Assembly (NCBI RefSeq): GCF_014192715.1
Contig: NZ_JACHYH010000002.1
Span: 456,297 to 520,296, forward strand
From: Luteibacter sp. Sphag1AF
Lineage (GTDB): Bacteria; Pseudomonadota; Gammaproteobacteria; Xanthomonadales; Rhodanobacteraceae
Length of the DNA stretch: 64,000 nt
Reading direction: 5' to 3'
Below are positions 45,084 through 55,500 of this stretch, one piece after another. Within the stretch, counting starts at the first letter, position 1. Every line of letters begins with the position of its first letter. Both the position numbers and the translations under genes were made by a program. The notes beneath the pieces are model-generated. The model was not told the DNA's origin and searched no databases. It was given only the letters and a program-made list of their open reading frames with translations.

Positions 45084-47351
45084 TTACGCCAGCAACGCCG
45101 CAGCCGCAACCACGTCGTCATCCCCGGGAAGAACGAGAAACGCTGCGCCAGCCAGTGGTGTAAACGTGTCCGCACCCACCACGCGATGCAACGGCGTGGC
45201 GCCATAGCCACCTTCCACAATGGCCGTAATGACGCCCTCGCCTACGCCCGCACTCTTGCGGCCTTCATCCACCACCAGGATGCGTTTGGCCGATGCGGCC
45301 TGTGCCTGAATGAATGGATCGTTGAGCGGCACCAGCCAGCGCAGATCCACGACCCGCACCTTCCAGCCATGCGTCGCTTCAATGCGGCGCGCGGCGCGCA
45401 GGCTCATCGGCACGCCGTTGCCAAAGGTGAAAATGACCAGATCGTTGTCCGACGCTTCGCCGTAGATGCGGCCTTCGCCCAGTGCCATCGCCTCACCCGG
45501 CGCCGGATAGCTGAACTGCCATGCGCCATCACCCGCTTCATGGAGGTCTTTGGTCATGTACAGCGCGATGGGTTCAAGGAAGGCACAGACACGACCGTCC
45601 ACCTTGGCCAGCGCCGCGAGCGTACGCAGCATGGTTGCCGCATCGTCACCCCGGCTGGGGCAACCCACCACCAGACCCGGAATGTCGCGCAACGCGGTAA
45701 TCGAGTTGTCGTTGTGGAAATGGCCACCGAAGCCACGCTGATAACCCAGCGACGCAATGCGCACCAGCATGGGATTGCGATACTGGTCGTTGGAGAAAAA
45801 CTGCAACGACGCCGCCTCGCCGCGAATCTGATCGCACGCGTTGTGAAAATAGGCCAGGTACTGAATTTCCGGAATCGGCAGCATGCCCATGTTGGCGTAA
45901 CCCTGGGCAAGCCCAAGGATCATGGTTTCATCCAGCAGCGTGTTGAACACGCGCGCATTGCGGAATGTCTTGTGCAGCCCCTTGGTTACGGTATACACGC
46001 CGCCCTTCTGGGCCACGTCCTCGCCAAACAGAAGCGTCTGCGGATACTTCGCCATCAGGTCGTGCAACGCCTGATTGATCTGGATGGCCAGATGACGCGG
46101 CGCCTGTGCTTCGGGCAATTTCTCCGCACCGCCGAATGCGCGCTCGCGCGCTTCCACATAGTCCGAACGCTCTGCTTCCGCGCGCACGGCATCGGGCGTA
46201 TAAGGCGCCAGCGGCGCCATCACGTCAGCCAACGAGGAAAGACGCGGGCGGCCGTCGGCATCTTCGGCGGCCTCGAAGCAACGGCGACGTATGCTGTCGT
46301 ACAGCGCGAGCAGCGTGGGCTTGTCGTACAGCCCCGACGACAGCGCAATCGCTGCCGAGCGCAGCAGCGGATCGGTGGCTTCCAACGCCACCAGTTCTTC
46401 CACCGAACGCCATTCGATCTCGAAGTCCGTACCAGCGTGACCCATGATGCGGGTGGTGTTCAGATGCAGGAACGTGGGCCGGCGCGTGTTGCGGCAGTGC
46501 GCTACCGCGCGCTCCACATCGGCGTAGCCGCCGGACAGGTCCAGACCGTCCGCGTAGAAATAATCCAGATTGGCACGCTGGCGGAAATTGCTGGCCACCC
46601 AGCCGCCCGGCGTTTTCACCGAAATGCCGATACCGTTGTCTTCGCATACAAACAGCACGGGCGCGGGCAGCTTCTGGTAGGCCGTCCACGCGGCGGCGTT
46701 GAACGCCGTCTGCGCCGTCGCGTGATTGGACGATGCGTCACCGAACGAGCAGATGGTGATGGAGTCGTCGGGAATGGGCAGCGTATGACCGATGCGCGGC
46801 GCCTGCTCGATGGCAATGGCCGTACCCAGCGCCTTGGGCAGATGCGAGGCGATGGTCGAGGTCTGCGGAAGCACCCACAACGGTTTGCTTCCCCACACCT
46901 TGTGGCGGCCGCCCGATGCCGGATCTTCCTTGCTGGCCGCAAACGACAGCGCCGAATCCATCACCGGATCCATGCCCGGCAACTTGCGGAAGCGCTCGGC
47001 CATGAAAGCACCGCTGCGATAGTGCAGAAACGCCGGATCGGTGTGCCGCGTGGCGCGCGCCACCATGGCGTTGCCTTCGTGCCCCGACGAGCCGATGGTG
47101 TAGAACACCTTGTTCTGCACGCGGAGCACGCGCGCCATCAGGTCAAGGTGACGGCTGATGAGCTGCGACTCGAAGAGTTCGCGAAAACCACGCGCATCCA
47201 GCGAACTGCCCGGCAACACCGGATCGTGGTCGCGCGGCGTGTCGCCGACCTCGCCCTGCCAGAACTGCACAAATTCCACGAAATTCTGATCAACGATCTC
47301 GGCGCGGTTAAAGCCCTTGTGACGGGCGGCAATGGCGTGCGGAATGGACAT
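45084..47351 (-). CDS. Fused alpha-beta E1 of branched-chain 2-oxoacid dehydrogenase
   Basis: 755 residues, with both E1 subunits in one chain. The alpha half (1-355) has the thiamine diphosphate motif GDASSNHATAQTAFN starting at 204 and EDNGIGIS, plus GSSGHEGNAMVARA. The beta half (about 405-755) has LLFGEDVAQKGGVYTVTKGL, FNTLLDETMILGLAQGYANMG and VDLRWLVPLND. Branched-chain 2-oxoacids are the likely substrates (leucine-derived 4-methyl-2-oxopentanoate giving isovaleryl-CoA), in line with leucine dehydrogenase and isovaleryl-CoA dehydrogenase in this window. E2 and E3 genes are not adjacent. The GDG motif reads GDA, a conservative deviation. Confidence 0.85.
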   Translation of the reverse strand: MSIPHAIAARHKGFNRAEIVDQNFVEFVQFWQGEVGDTPRDHDPVLPGSSLDARGFRELFESQLISRHLDLMARVLRVQNKVFYTIGSSGHEGNAMVARATRHTDPAFLHYRSGAFMAERFRKLPGMDPVMDSALSFAASKEDPASGGRHKVWGSKPLWVLPQTSTIASHLPKALGTAIAIEQAPRIGHTLPIPDDSITICSFGDASSNHATAQTAFNAAAWTAYQKLPAPVLFVCEDNGIGISVKTPGGWVASNFRQRANLDYFYADGLDLSGGYADVERAVAHCRNTRRPTFLHLNTTRIMGHAGTDFEIEWRSVEELVALEATDPLLRSAAIALSSGLYDKPTLLALYDSIRRRCFEAAEDADGRPRLSSLADVMAPLAPYTPDAVRAEAERSDYVEARERAFGGAEKLPEAQAPRHLAIQINQALHDLMAKYPQTLLFGEDVAQKGGVYTVTKGLHKTFRNARVFNTLLDETMILGLAQGYANMGMLPIPEIQYLAYFHNACDQIRGEAASLQFFSNDQYRNPMLVRIASLGYQRGFGGHFHNDNSITALRDIPGLVVGCPSRGDDAATMLRTLAALAKVDGRVCAFLEPIALYMTKDLHEAGDGAWQFSYPAPGEAMALGEGRIYGEASDNDLVIFTFGNGVPMSLRAARRIEATHGWKVRVVDLRWLVPLNDPFIQAQAASAKRILVVDEGRKSAGVGEGVITAIVEGGYGATPLHRVVGADTFTPLAGAAFLVLPGDDDVVAAAALLA

Positions 47352-47402
47352 GGGGTCGGACTCGAAAGAATCGAACGAAAGAAGGGGGAGGTGCGGAGGA
47401 CG

Positions 47403-47891
47403 TCAGGCGTCTGCCAGCACGTGAAGCAATGCGTGAGCGCGCTCGTCGTCCTTGGGCCGTCCAAACAGCGCCAGCAAAGCGCGCTGATCGGTCACAGAAG
47501 CCACCCGGATGTGGCGCAAACCGTCCACCGCCCGAGAGCGGGAGACGGCAACGTTCTGCCAATGGCCGTCGACGGCGACTTCCAGGCCGCCCATCACTTC
47601 CACCGGCATGCCGGCCCACGCGTAGCGGGAAAAACGCGAGCGGAAGCGTCCACCATCACCGGGAACATAGCCTGGCTGGTGCCAGGCCGACCACGCGGAT
47701 TCGATACGGATGGCGTCTTCCACACTGGTAAGCAGGTCGATATCGGCCACCTCGACATCGGCGCCTGCCAGCAGCGCCGCAGCGCTGCCGATCACGATCA
47801 CTTCGGAAACGCCCGTGCCCACCAGCGCGCTGTCCACCCGGGACAGCGCGTCGCGAACGCCTGCGGCGATCCCGGAGAAATCAGAACGCAT
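47403..47891 (-). CDS. Nucleotidyltransferase-fold-like small protein
   Basis: 162 residues. VSEVIVIGSAAALLAGADVEVADIDLL contains a GS followed 14 residues later by DID, the pattern of the Pol-beta nucleotidyltransferase fold, and later RFRSRFSRYAWAGMPVEVMGGLEV resembles the third acidic strand. It starts within the end of glutaryl-CoA dehydrogenase (11-base overlap), so the two are probably co-translated. Function unknown; it could modify a small molecule or protein, or be a degenerate member. The family call is tentative. Confidence 0.55.
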   Translation of the reverse strand: MRSDFSGIAAGVRDALSRVDSALVGTGVSEVIVIGSAAALLAGADVEVADIDLLTSVEDAIRIESAWSAWHQPGYVPGDGGRFRSRFSRYAWAGMPVEVMGGLEVAVDGHWQNVAVSRSRAVDGLRHIRVASVTDQRALLALFGRPKDDERAHALLHVLADA

Positions 47892-49050
47892 TGATGCCGG
47901 TCAGTTCGCGGCCCACGACCAGCTGGTGGACGGTTTCGGTACCTTCGTACGTGATGACCGATTCCAGATTCAGCGCATGGCGGATGGCGCCGTGCTCCGT
48001 GGTGATGCCAGCGCCGCCCAGAATGTCGCGGCACTCGCGCGCGATATCCAGCGCCATGCGCACGTTGTTCCACTTGGCCAGCGACACCTGCGTGGGATGC
48101 AACTTGCCCGCATCCTTCAGACGGCCCAGCTGCAACGACAGCAACTGCGCGGTGGTGATGCGGCGTGCCATGTCGGCCATCTTCGCCTGGGTGATCTGGT
48201 TTGCTGCAAGCGGACGTCCAAACAGGATGCGCTCCGCGGTGTAATCGAGCACTTCACGCAGGCATGCCTGCGCGGCGCCGATGGGACCCCAGGTGATGCC
48301 GTAGCGTGCCTGATTGAGGCAACCCAGCGGTCCCTTCAGGCCCACCACGTTGGGCAGCCGTGCCGAATCGGGCACACGCACATCGTCGAAGAACAGCGCC
48401 GACGTCACCGAAGCGCGCAGGCTCATCTTCTTGTGCACTTCCTGCGCGGTGAAACCCTTGGTGTCGGTCGGCACGATGAAGCCCTGGATGCCGTCTTCGG
48501 TCTGCGCCCAGACGATGGCGATATGAGCGACGTTGCCGTTGGTGATCCACATCTTGGCGCCGTTGATGACCCAGTCGCCGCCATCGCGACGCGCCACGGT
48601 CTTCATGTTGGCCGGGTCCGAGCCGCCGTGCGGTTCGGTCAGACCGAAGCAGCCGATGACTTCACCGGCGGCCATGCGCGGCAGGTAGTTTTTCTTCTGC
48701 GCTTCGTCGCCATAGGCGTAGATCGGGTACATGCAAAGCGAGCTCTGCACCGAGGCGAAACTGCGCAGGCCAGAATCTCCGCGCTCCAGTTCCTGGCAGA
48801 TGAGGCCATAGCTCACCGCATTCATGCCGGCGCAGCCGTATTCCTCCGGAAGCGTGGCGCCCAGGAGGCCAAGCGAAGCGATTTCCGGAATCAGCTCCTT
48901 CGGGAAGCGGCCCTGATCGAAGCAGTCGCCGATGATCGGCAGCACTTTCTCGTCGACGAACCGGCCGACGGTGTCCTGCACCATGCGCTCCTCGTCGGTA
49001 AGCAGCGAACGGACGTCGTAAAGGTCGAGCGGATCGAGGCGGTGGGCCAT
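47881..49050 (-). CDS. gcdH: Glutaryl-CoA dehydrogenase
   Basis: 389 residues from ATG 49050; the frame is open further upstream but the added residues are not conserved in type. Acyl-CoA dehydrogenase fold: [24 protein letters not shown] and the catalytic Glu369 in ITYEGTETVHQLVVGRELTG. YGITWGPIGAAQACL matches glutaryl-CoA dehydrogenase, which oxidises and decarboxylates glutaryl-CoA to crotonyl-CoA in lysine and tryptophan breakdown. Complements the aminoadipate-semialdehyde dehydrogenase at 35158. Confidence 0.92.
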   Translation of the reverse strand: MAHRLDPLDLYDVRSLLTDEERMVQDTVGRFVDEKVLPIIGDCFDQGRFPKELIPEIASLGLLGATLPEEYGCAGMNAVSYGLICQELERGDSGLRSFASVQSSLCMYPIYAYGDEAQKKNYLPRMAAGEVIGCFGLTEPHGGSDPANMKTVARRDGGDWVINGAKMWITNGNVAHIAIVWAQTEDGIQGFIVPTDTKGFTAQEVHKKMSLRASVTSALFFDDVRVPDSARLPNVVGLKGPLGCLNQARYGITWGPIGAAQACLREVLDYTAERILFGRPLAANQITQAKMADMARRITTAQLLSLQLGRLKDAGKLHPTQVSLAKWNNVRMALDIARECRDILGGAGITTEHGAIRHALNLESVITYEGTETVHQLVVGRELTGINAF

Positions 49051-49246
49051 GGCGCAAATCCCGAAAAGGAATGGGGGAAACCACCGATTGTAGCCAGCGG
49101 CCCCACGGCGGTCATGCCGGGCCGCAACATCTTTGCCTACGCGCATGTCGGGCACTGAATCGCGTTCAGTCGGCGTTTCGCCGACAGGCAGCGGAACAGC
49201 GGGCGAGCACCATACCCGGCCTTCCCCCACCGATACGGAGTTGCCC

Positions 49247-49783
49247 ATGAATCACCACACTTCCCGCCACCCGGCGCGCCTTGCCGCGTTCGCCGCCCTG
49301 TTCTGCGTGGCCTCGCCCGTTCTGGCCGAGCGCATCAGCGGCCCCCTCGTGCTCGTGGATGAACGCAACGCTGCCCAGACCGTGGTGTACGGGTTCCGTA
49401 CCGATGGCGGTTCGGATCTCCTGCCCGTCCTGGATGCGATGGCGGGCGGCAAAGCCGCCTGGGCGAAGGCGGACCTGACCCGCCTGCTGGGCGAGCCGGC
49501 CCTCCAGCGGGTGGAAGCACCGGGCGAAGGCTCCTCCGGCACGGTGACCGATGGCACCGGCTACTGCCTGGAGCGCGTGGGGCTACAGGTGAAGTGGACG
49601 ACCTGCGAGCAGCGCCCGGGACAGACCTGGACGATGCTTGCAGGTGGCTACCTGCTAAGCGCTTCGGGCCTCCCGGCGTCGCTGGGCTTCGACCCGGCAT
49701 CGTCCGGCCAGCAGGGTGCCTCGGCGTTCCATTCGGCCATCATGCATCTGGACATGTCGCTGATGACGCGCACGGCTCCGTAA
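49247..49783 (+). CDS. Hypothetical exported protein
   Basis: 178 residues from ATG 49247 (GGAG nearby; upstream frame is not coding in character). A signal peptide (LAAFAALFCVASPVLA, cut near residue 27) is followed by a soluble domain with Cys in GTGYCLERVGL and WTTCEQRPGQTW, perhaps one disulfide. No recognised family. Divergent from gcdH and 66 bases before the DMT transporter gene. Confidence 0.7.
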   Translation: MNHHTSRHPARLAAFAALFCVASPVLAERISGPLVLVDERNAAQTVVYGFRTDGGSDLLPVLDAMAGGKAAWAKADLTRLLGEPALQRVEAPGEGSSGTVTDGTGYCLERVGLQVKWTTCEQRPGQTWTMLAGGYLLSASGLPASLGFDPASSGQQGASAFHSAIMHLDMSLMTRTAP

Positions 49784-49849
49784 AGCGCCGTTCGCCTCCT
49801 GACCCCAGCCGCCTGCCATAATGAGCACGCCCCCTCCTCCCCGGGAAGC

Positions 49850-50749
49850 ATGCTCGTGATCAAAGGTGTCCTGCTGGGTTTTGCCTGTTACGCGGCCTAC
49901 GCGTGCAGCGACGCCTTCGTGAAGTTGCTGGAAGGCTCGCTGCCCGCGTATGAGGCTGTGTTTTTTGGCGCCGTGCTGGCACTGGCAGCCATCCCTTTCC
50001 TGAAGAAACCCGGTGACCAGTGGCGCGAGATCATCGTGTCCAGGCGCCCCGCCCTGTGGCTGCTGCGCGCGCTTGCCGGTGCCGTGGGCAACGTTTCCGC
50101 CGTGATGGCCTTCACCGCACTGCCCATGGCCGAAGCGTTCGCGCTGATCTTCCTGCTGCCGATCTTCGTCACCATCCTGTCCGTCATTTTCCTCAATGAG
50201 CACGTGGGCTGGCGTCGCTGGTCGGCTGTGATCGTCGGCTTCATTGGCGTGCTGGTCGTCTTGCGGCCCGGCTTCCGTCATCTGGGCCACGGGCACGTCG
50301 CCGCGATTGTCTGCGGCATTGCCGGTGCGCTGTCGATCATTGCGCTGCGCATGGCCGGAGCGCATGAAAAACGCATCACGCTATACGGTGCGGGCGTCAT
50401 CGGCCCCATGGTGGCCGGTGCGGTACTGATGCTGCCTGCGTTTGTGTGGCCCGATGCACACCAGTGGTTCCTGCTGCTGGGCTACGGCCTGCTGGCCGCC
50501 GCCGGCGCCGTGCTGCTGATGTTTGCCACGCAGAATGCACCTGCCAACCGCATCGCGCCTACACAGTACAGCCAGATGCTGTGGGCCATCGTGTTCGGAT
50601 ACTTCCTGTTTCACGACACGCTGGACTGGCCGATGCTCATCGGCATCGCGCTGATTCTTGGAGCGGGCCTTTTCACCTTCGTGCGCGAAGACAAGAAGAC
50701 CAACTGGTGGCGGCGCACGCGCGTGGTGGGCGGCGCAGGATCGGCCTGA
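49850..50749 (+). CDS. EamA/DMT-family transporter
   Basis: 299 residues with ten hydrophobic segments in two EamA repeats: AYACSDAFVKLLEGSLPAYEAVFFG, ALPMAEAFALIFLLPIFVTILS (first repeat end), and APTQYSQMLWAIVFGYFLFHD (second). This layout is typical of drug/metabolite exporters at the inner membrane. The substrate is unknown. Confidence 0.85.
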   Translation: MLVIKGVLLGFACYAAYACSDAFVKLLEGSLPAYEAVFFGAVLALAAIPFLKKPGDQWREIIVSRRPALWLLRALAGAVGNVSAVMAFTALPMAEAFALIFLLPIFVTILSVIFLNEHVGWRRWSAVIVGFIGVLVVLRPGFRHLGHGHVAAIVCGIAGALSIIALRMAGAHEKRITLYGAGVIGPMVAGAVLMLPAFVWPDAHQWFLLLGYGLLAAAGAVLLMFATQNAPANRIAPTQYSQMLWAIVFGYFLFHDTLDWPMLIGIALILGAGLFTFVREDKKTNWWRRTRVVGGAGSA

Positions 50750-50763
50750 TTCAGGCAACTCCC

Positions 50764-51699
50764 TCAGGGATTGCTGACCCCATGCGGCACGTGCCCGGTC
50801 GCCACATGCCGACGAGCGGATTCCACATTGGCCGGGGAATCATCGAAGAAGATGTCGGCGCCGAACGCATCAAGGAAGGGCCCCTTGTCGCGCCCACCCA
50901 GAAACAGCGCTTCATCAATACGCACACCCCAACGACGCAATGTGAGAATCACGCGCTTGTGCGCAGGTGCCGAACGCGCCGTGACGAGGGCGGTGCGAAT
51001 GGGCGAGGTTTCCGCCGGGAATGCGGCCTGCAACCGGTGCAATGCGGCGAGAAACCCACGGAAAGGCCCGCCTGACAGCGGCTCGGCCCACAGTTCGTTC
51101 TCGCTGCGATGGAAGGCGTCCAGTCCCTGCTCCCGCGACACCCGCTCGCCTTCGTCACCAAAAATGACGGCATCGCCATCAAAAGCGATACGAAGCTGCT
51201 CGCTGGAACGCTGCGGTGCCGTGGACGGCAGAATGGTGGCGGCAGCAACGCCCGCACGCAGCGCACGGCCCACGTCTTCCGCATTCGCGGAAAGGAACAG
51301 GTCCGCACGGAACGGACCAATGTAGTCGGACGTGGGCGCGCCACTGGTGAACGCCGCACGCGAAATGTTCAGCCCGTAATGTTGAATGGCGTTGAAGATG
51401 CGCAGCCCCGTGTCGCCCGAGTTGCGCGATAGCAGAATCACCTCCACCGGCGGCAGGTCAGCGGACAGCGCATTGAGTCCGAGCAGCTTCTGCACGAGCG
51501 GAAAAGCCACGCCCGGCTGGAGCAAGTCGTTCTCATGCTCGATCTGGAACTGCCGGTAGGCATCCAGACCATCGCGCTCGAACAGCTCGTGGCTGTCACC
51601 CATGTCGAAGAGCGCACGCGAGGAAATGGCCACGACCAGGCGATTGTCGCCAACGGACGCAGTGTCGTGGGCATTGTGTTCGGTCTTCGGCGTAGTCAT
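50764..51699 (-). CDS. 5'-nucleotidase (NT5C1-like, PF06189)
   Basis: 311 residues. LVVAISSRALFDMGDSHELF at the start, LNISRAAFTSGAPTSDYI and LRIAFDGDAVIFGDE (catalytic Asp pair in FDGD) belong to the cytosolic 5'-nucleotidase type, a HAD-like phosphatase that dephosphorylates nucleoside monophosphates. It lies 20 bases after NAD kinase on the same strand and is probably in one transcript. Confidence 0.85.
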   Translation of the reverse strand: MTTPKTEHNAHDTASVGDNRLVVAISSRALFDMGDSHELFERDGLDAYRQFQIEHENDLLQPGVAFPLVQKLLGLNALSADLPPVEVILLSRNSGDTGLRIFNAIQHYGLNISRAAFTSGAPTSDYIGPFRADLFLSANAEDVGRALRAGVAAATILPSTAPQRSSEQLRIAFDGDAVIFGDEGERVSREQGLDAFHRSENELWAEPLSGGPFRGFLAALHRLQAAFPAETSPIRTALVTARSAPAHKRVILTLRRWGVRIDEALFLGGRDKGPFLDAFGADIFFDDSPANVESARRHVATGHVPHGVSNP

Positions 51700-51719
51700 C
51701 AGGTCACTTCGGTAAGGCG

Positions 51720-52481
51720 TTACGACAGGGCGAACTGTTCGTCGAGAATCCGCTGCTGGAGATTGTGCTCCGGGTCGAACAGCAAACGCACGCCATGCCG
51801 GCGCGACTGGCGGATTTCCACCACGCGCACGTCACGCACTTCGTGGAAGTCGGCCGTGGCACTGATCGGGCGCTTGTTGGGATCGCGCGTTTCAAATCCT
51901 ACCCGTGTGGCATGCGGCAGAATCGCGCCGCGCCAGCGTCGGGGACGGAACGGGCTGATGGGTGTCAGCGCGAGCACGTTGGCGTCCAGCGGCAAGATCG
52001 GGCCGTGGGCCGAAAGGTTGTACGCCGTGGAGCCGGCCGGTGTGGACACCAGAATGCCATCGCACACCAGTTCTTCCAGTTTCACCGCGTCGTTGAGACG
52101 AACCTGCAAATGCGCCGCCTGGTTGCTCTGGCGCAGCAGTGCCACTTCGTTGAACGCCAGCGCGCGCTGCTCGCTGCCATCCGCGCAGGTCACGTGCATT
52201 TCCAGCGGGTGCAGTACGGCCGGATGGGCGCGCTCGATGCGTTCCACCAGGCCGTCAACGGCATGCTGGTTCATCAGGAAACCGAGACGGCCGAGCTTCA
52301 TCCCGTAGAACGGGACAGCAAGGGTGCGGAAAGTGTGCAGGGTACGCAGCATGAAGCCGTCCCCTCCCAGCGACACGATGATCTCGGCCTCGGAGGGATC
52401 AACGTCCCCGTAGTGCTTCACGAGAACATCGCGAGCCTGCTGGGCGACATCGGTTTCGCTGGCAACGAAAGCTAGGCGCAT
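51720..52481 (-). CDS. nadK: NAD kinase
   Basis: 253 residues. The kinase motif GGDG is at 39-42 (SLGGDGFML); the NE motif lies in LAFNEVALLR, and DGILVSTPAGSTAYNLSAHGP is the substrate-binding segment. It phosphorylates NAD to NADP. Slightly shorter than the E. coli enzyme but complete. The 5'-nucleotidase gene follows closely. Confidence 0.95.
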   Translation of the reverse strand: MRLAFVASETDVAQQARDVLVKHYGDVDPSEAEIIVSLGGDGFMLRTLHTFRTLAVPFYGMKLGRLGFLMNQHAVDGLVERIERAHPAVLHPLEMHVTCADGSEQRALAFNEVALLRQSNQAAHLQVRLNDAVKLEELVCDGILVSTPAGSTAYNLSAHGPILPLDANVLALTPISPFRPRRWRGAILPHATRVGFETRDPNKRPISATADFHEVRDVRVVEIRQSRRHGVRLLFDPEHNLQQRILDEQFALS

Positions 52482-52536
52482 GAGAGAAGGAAGCCGGTAC
52501 TGGAACCAGCGTCGAGCTTAGTGCATTGGGGATGGA

Positions 52537-52564
52537 CGTGGGAGGTGGCATGCCACCTCCCACG
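52537..52564. terminator. Perfect 28-base palindrome downstream of glutamate dehydrogenase
   Basis: CGTGGGAGGTGGCA is followed at once by its reverse complement TGCCACCTCCCACG. It lies 15 bases beyond the glutamate dehydrogenase stop and before nadK. There is no T-run; it could be a terminator, an mRNA 3' stabiliser or a protein-binding site. Confidence 0.55.
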
Positions 52565-52578
52565 CCATCAGGGCCGTT

Positions 52579-55500
52579 TTAGCCCAGCGGAATCTGCGCC
52601 AGCTGTGCCAGACGACGCACCGCCACGGAGGCGATCGGGTAGTCGGCATTCTGGGTCAGGATTTCCGCGAGCATGGCCCGGGTGTACTTCAGCGTGGCGT
52701 CGTCACGCTCCAGCCACGCCTGTACCGGGCTGAGGTCCGTGCGGTTGCCCGCCACGTTCAGGACCTGAAGCGCCAGCGCACGGTGCTGGGCATTCAACTC
52801 ATCAAGCAGCGAACCGCGAGCCTGGGCGTGCCATGCGCCTTCGACCGGCAGCGCTTCGATCTGATCGCGCAGCCATTCCAGATCCAGGGCTTCGCCCAGT
52901 TCGTAGAACACGGCCGCCACCTTCTGGATCGGGTAGCCGCTCTGCTTGGACACTTCGACCATGTCCAGCGCGGCGCGCAGCACCGGTACACGGGCCAGAC
53001 GAACGGCCAGCGCATCCGGGCAACCCAGGCCTTCCCACTTTTCCTGGCTGGACGAGAAGTCGCCACGACCGGTGTTGGTGAGGGCCGAGGGCAGTGCTTC
53101 GCGCAGCGCCGTGACTTCGGCGCCGTAACGCTCCACGTTGGCCGCGATGTCCAGCGTGCCGCCCGGGCGGTTGAGCAACCAGCGGGTCAGGTGACGCAGC
53201 AGCGACCAGATGTGCAGGATGGCGTCGATCTGCGTGTCTTCCGCGACCTTGCCGTCCAGCGCCTCGATTTCAGCCCAGAGACCACGAGCGTCCAGGATTT
53301 CGCGGGCAGCGGTATACGCCTTGGCGATGGCTGCCGGACCCTGGCCCGTATCTTCCTGCATGCGCATCATGAAGGTGGCGCCCATGCGGTTGACCGTCGA
53401 GTTGGTCACGGCAGTGGCGATGATTTCACGCTTCAGGCGATGGCGCTGCATGTGCTCGGCATACTTCTCATGCAACGGCAGCGGGAAGTAACGAACCAGC
53501 TCGCGGGACAGGTACGGATCTTCCGGCACGTCCGAATCGAGCAGCTGCTGGAACAGGCGGATCTTGTCGTAGGACAGCAGCACCGACAGCTCCGGACGCG
53601 TAAGGCCGAGGCCGCGCGCCTTGCGTTCGGTGAGCTCCGCTTCGCTGGGCAGCGACTCGACCTGACGGTCGAGCATGCCCTCGCCTTCCAGCGTGCGGAT
53701 GAAGTGGGCCATCGAGCCCAGGCGGCGAACCGACTGGTGTTCCATGACCGTGATGGCCTGGTTCTGGCGATAGTTGTCCCACAGCACCAGACGGCCGACT
53801 TCGTCGGTCATCTCGGCCAGCTGACGATTGCGTGCCTCGAAGGTGAGTTCGCCACGCTGCACGGCATCGTTCAGCAGGATCTTGATGTTCACCTCGTGAT
53901 CGGAGGTGTCCACGCCGGCGGAGTTGTCGATGAAGTCGGTGTTGAGCAGCACGCCGACGGTGGCCGCTTCGATACGACCCTTCTGGGTCATGCCGAGGTT
54001 GCCGCCTTCGCCGATGACCTTGCAGCGCAGCTCGTTGCCGTTGACGCGCAGTGCGTTGTTCGCACGGTCACCGACTTCTGCGTGGGTTTCGGAGGTGGCC
54101 TTCACGTACGTGCCGATGCCGCCATTCCACAGCAGGTCGACCTGCGCTTTAAGAATGGCGCTGAGCAGATCGGTGGGCGGCATGTGCGTGACTTCCGCGC
54201 GAATGCCAAGCGCGGCGCGCACTTCCGGCGACACCGGAATCGACTTGGCGGTACGCGGATACACGCCACCACCGGCCGAGATCAGCGACTTGTCGTAGTC
54301 GTCCCACGACGAACGCGGCAGCGCGAACATGCGCTGGCGTTCCTTGAACGAGCGGGCAGCGTCCGGCTTCGGGTCGAGGAAGATGTGACGGTGATCGAAC
54401 GCGGCCAGCAGCAGGATGTGCTCGGAGAGCAGCATGCCGTTGCCGAACACGTCGCCGGACATGTCGCCCACGCCAACCACGGTGAAGTCTTCGGTCTGGC
54501 AGTCGCGGCCCAGTGCGCGGAAGTGACGGCGCACGGATTCCCACGCGCCCTTGGCCGTGATGCCCATGCCCTTGTGGTCATAGCCATTGGAGCCACCCGA
54601 TGCGAACGCATCATCGAGCCAGAAGCCGTGTTCGGCAGAAATCGCGTTGGCGATATCGGAGAACGTGGCGGTGCCCTTGTCGGCAGCAACCACCAGGTAC
54701 GGGTCGTCGTTGTCATGACGGACCACCGAGTGCGGCGCCACGATCTTGCCTTCCACCAGGTTGTCGGTGATGTCGAGCAGACCGTTGATGAACATGCGGT
54801 AGCACGCAATGCCCTCGGCCAGCTGCGCGTCGCGGTCAGCGGCCAGCGGCGGACGCTTCACCACGAAGCCGCCCTTCGAGCCCACCGGCACGATGACGGT
54901 GTTCTTGACCATCTGCGCCTTGACCAGGCCCAGCACTTCGGTGCGGAAGTCTTCGCGACGATCCGACCAGCGCAGACCACCGCGCGCCACAGAACCGAAG
55001 CGCAGATGGATACCTTCCACGCGCGGCGCATAGACGAAGATTTCGCGGAACGGCACCGGCTTGGCAAGGTCGGGCACAGCGTGCGAGTCGAACTTGAAGC
55101 TGATGTACGGACGCGCAACGCCTTCCCACTCCTGGAAGAAGCTGGTGCGCAGCGTGGCGTGTACCAGCGCGATGAAGCTGCGCAGGATGCGGTCTTCATC
55201 GAGGCTGGACACATTTTCCAGCAACGCGTTGATCGCCTCTTCCACCGCCTTGACCTGTTCGGCACGCGGCAGGGCCAGCGACGCGATGAGGTTGCCCACG
55301 AGCGCCGGCTGGGTGGTGAGGGTTTCTTCGTCGATCAGCGCGCGCATTTCAGTGGCGAGCATGGTTTCCGCACGCTGGCGGGCTGCACCGTCGAGGCTTT
55401 CGCGATTCGGATCGAACTTGGCGTTGAACAGCTCGATCAGCAGACCGGCGATGGCCGGATAACGGTTGAGCGCATCTTCCATGTACGCCTGCGAGAAGGT

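Noticed and set aside
45186..47894. Open plus-strand frame of about 900 codons opposite BCKDH E1
   Set aside because: Antisense shadow of the E1 gene; no domain, signal or ribosome site.
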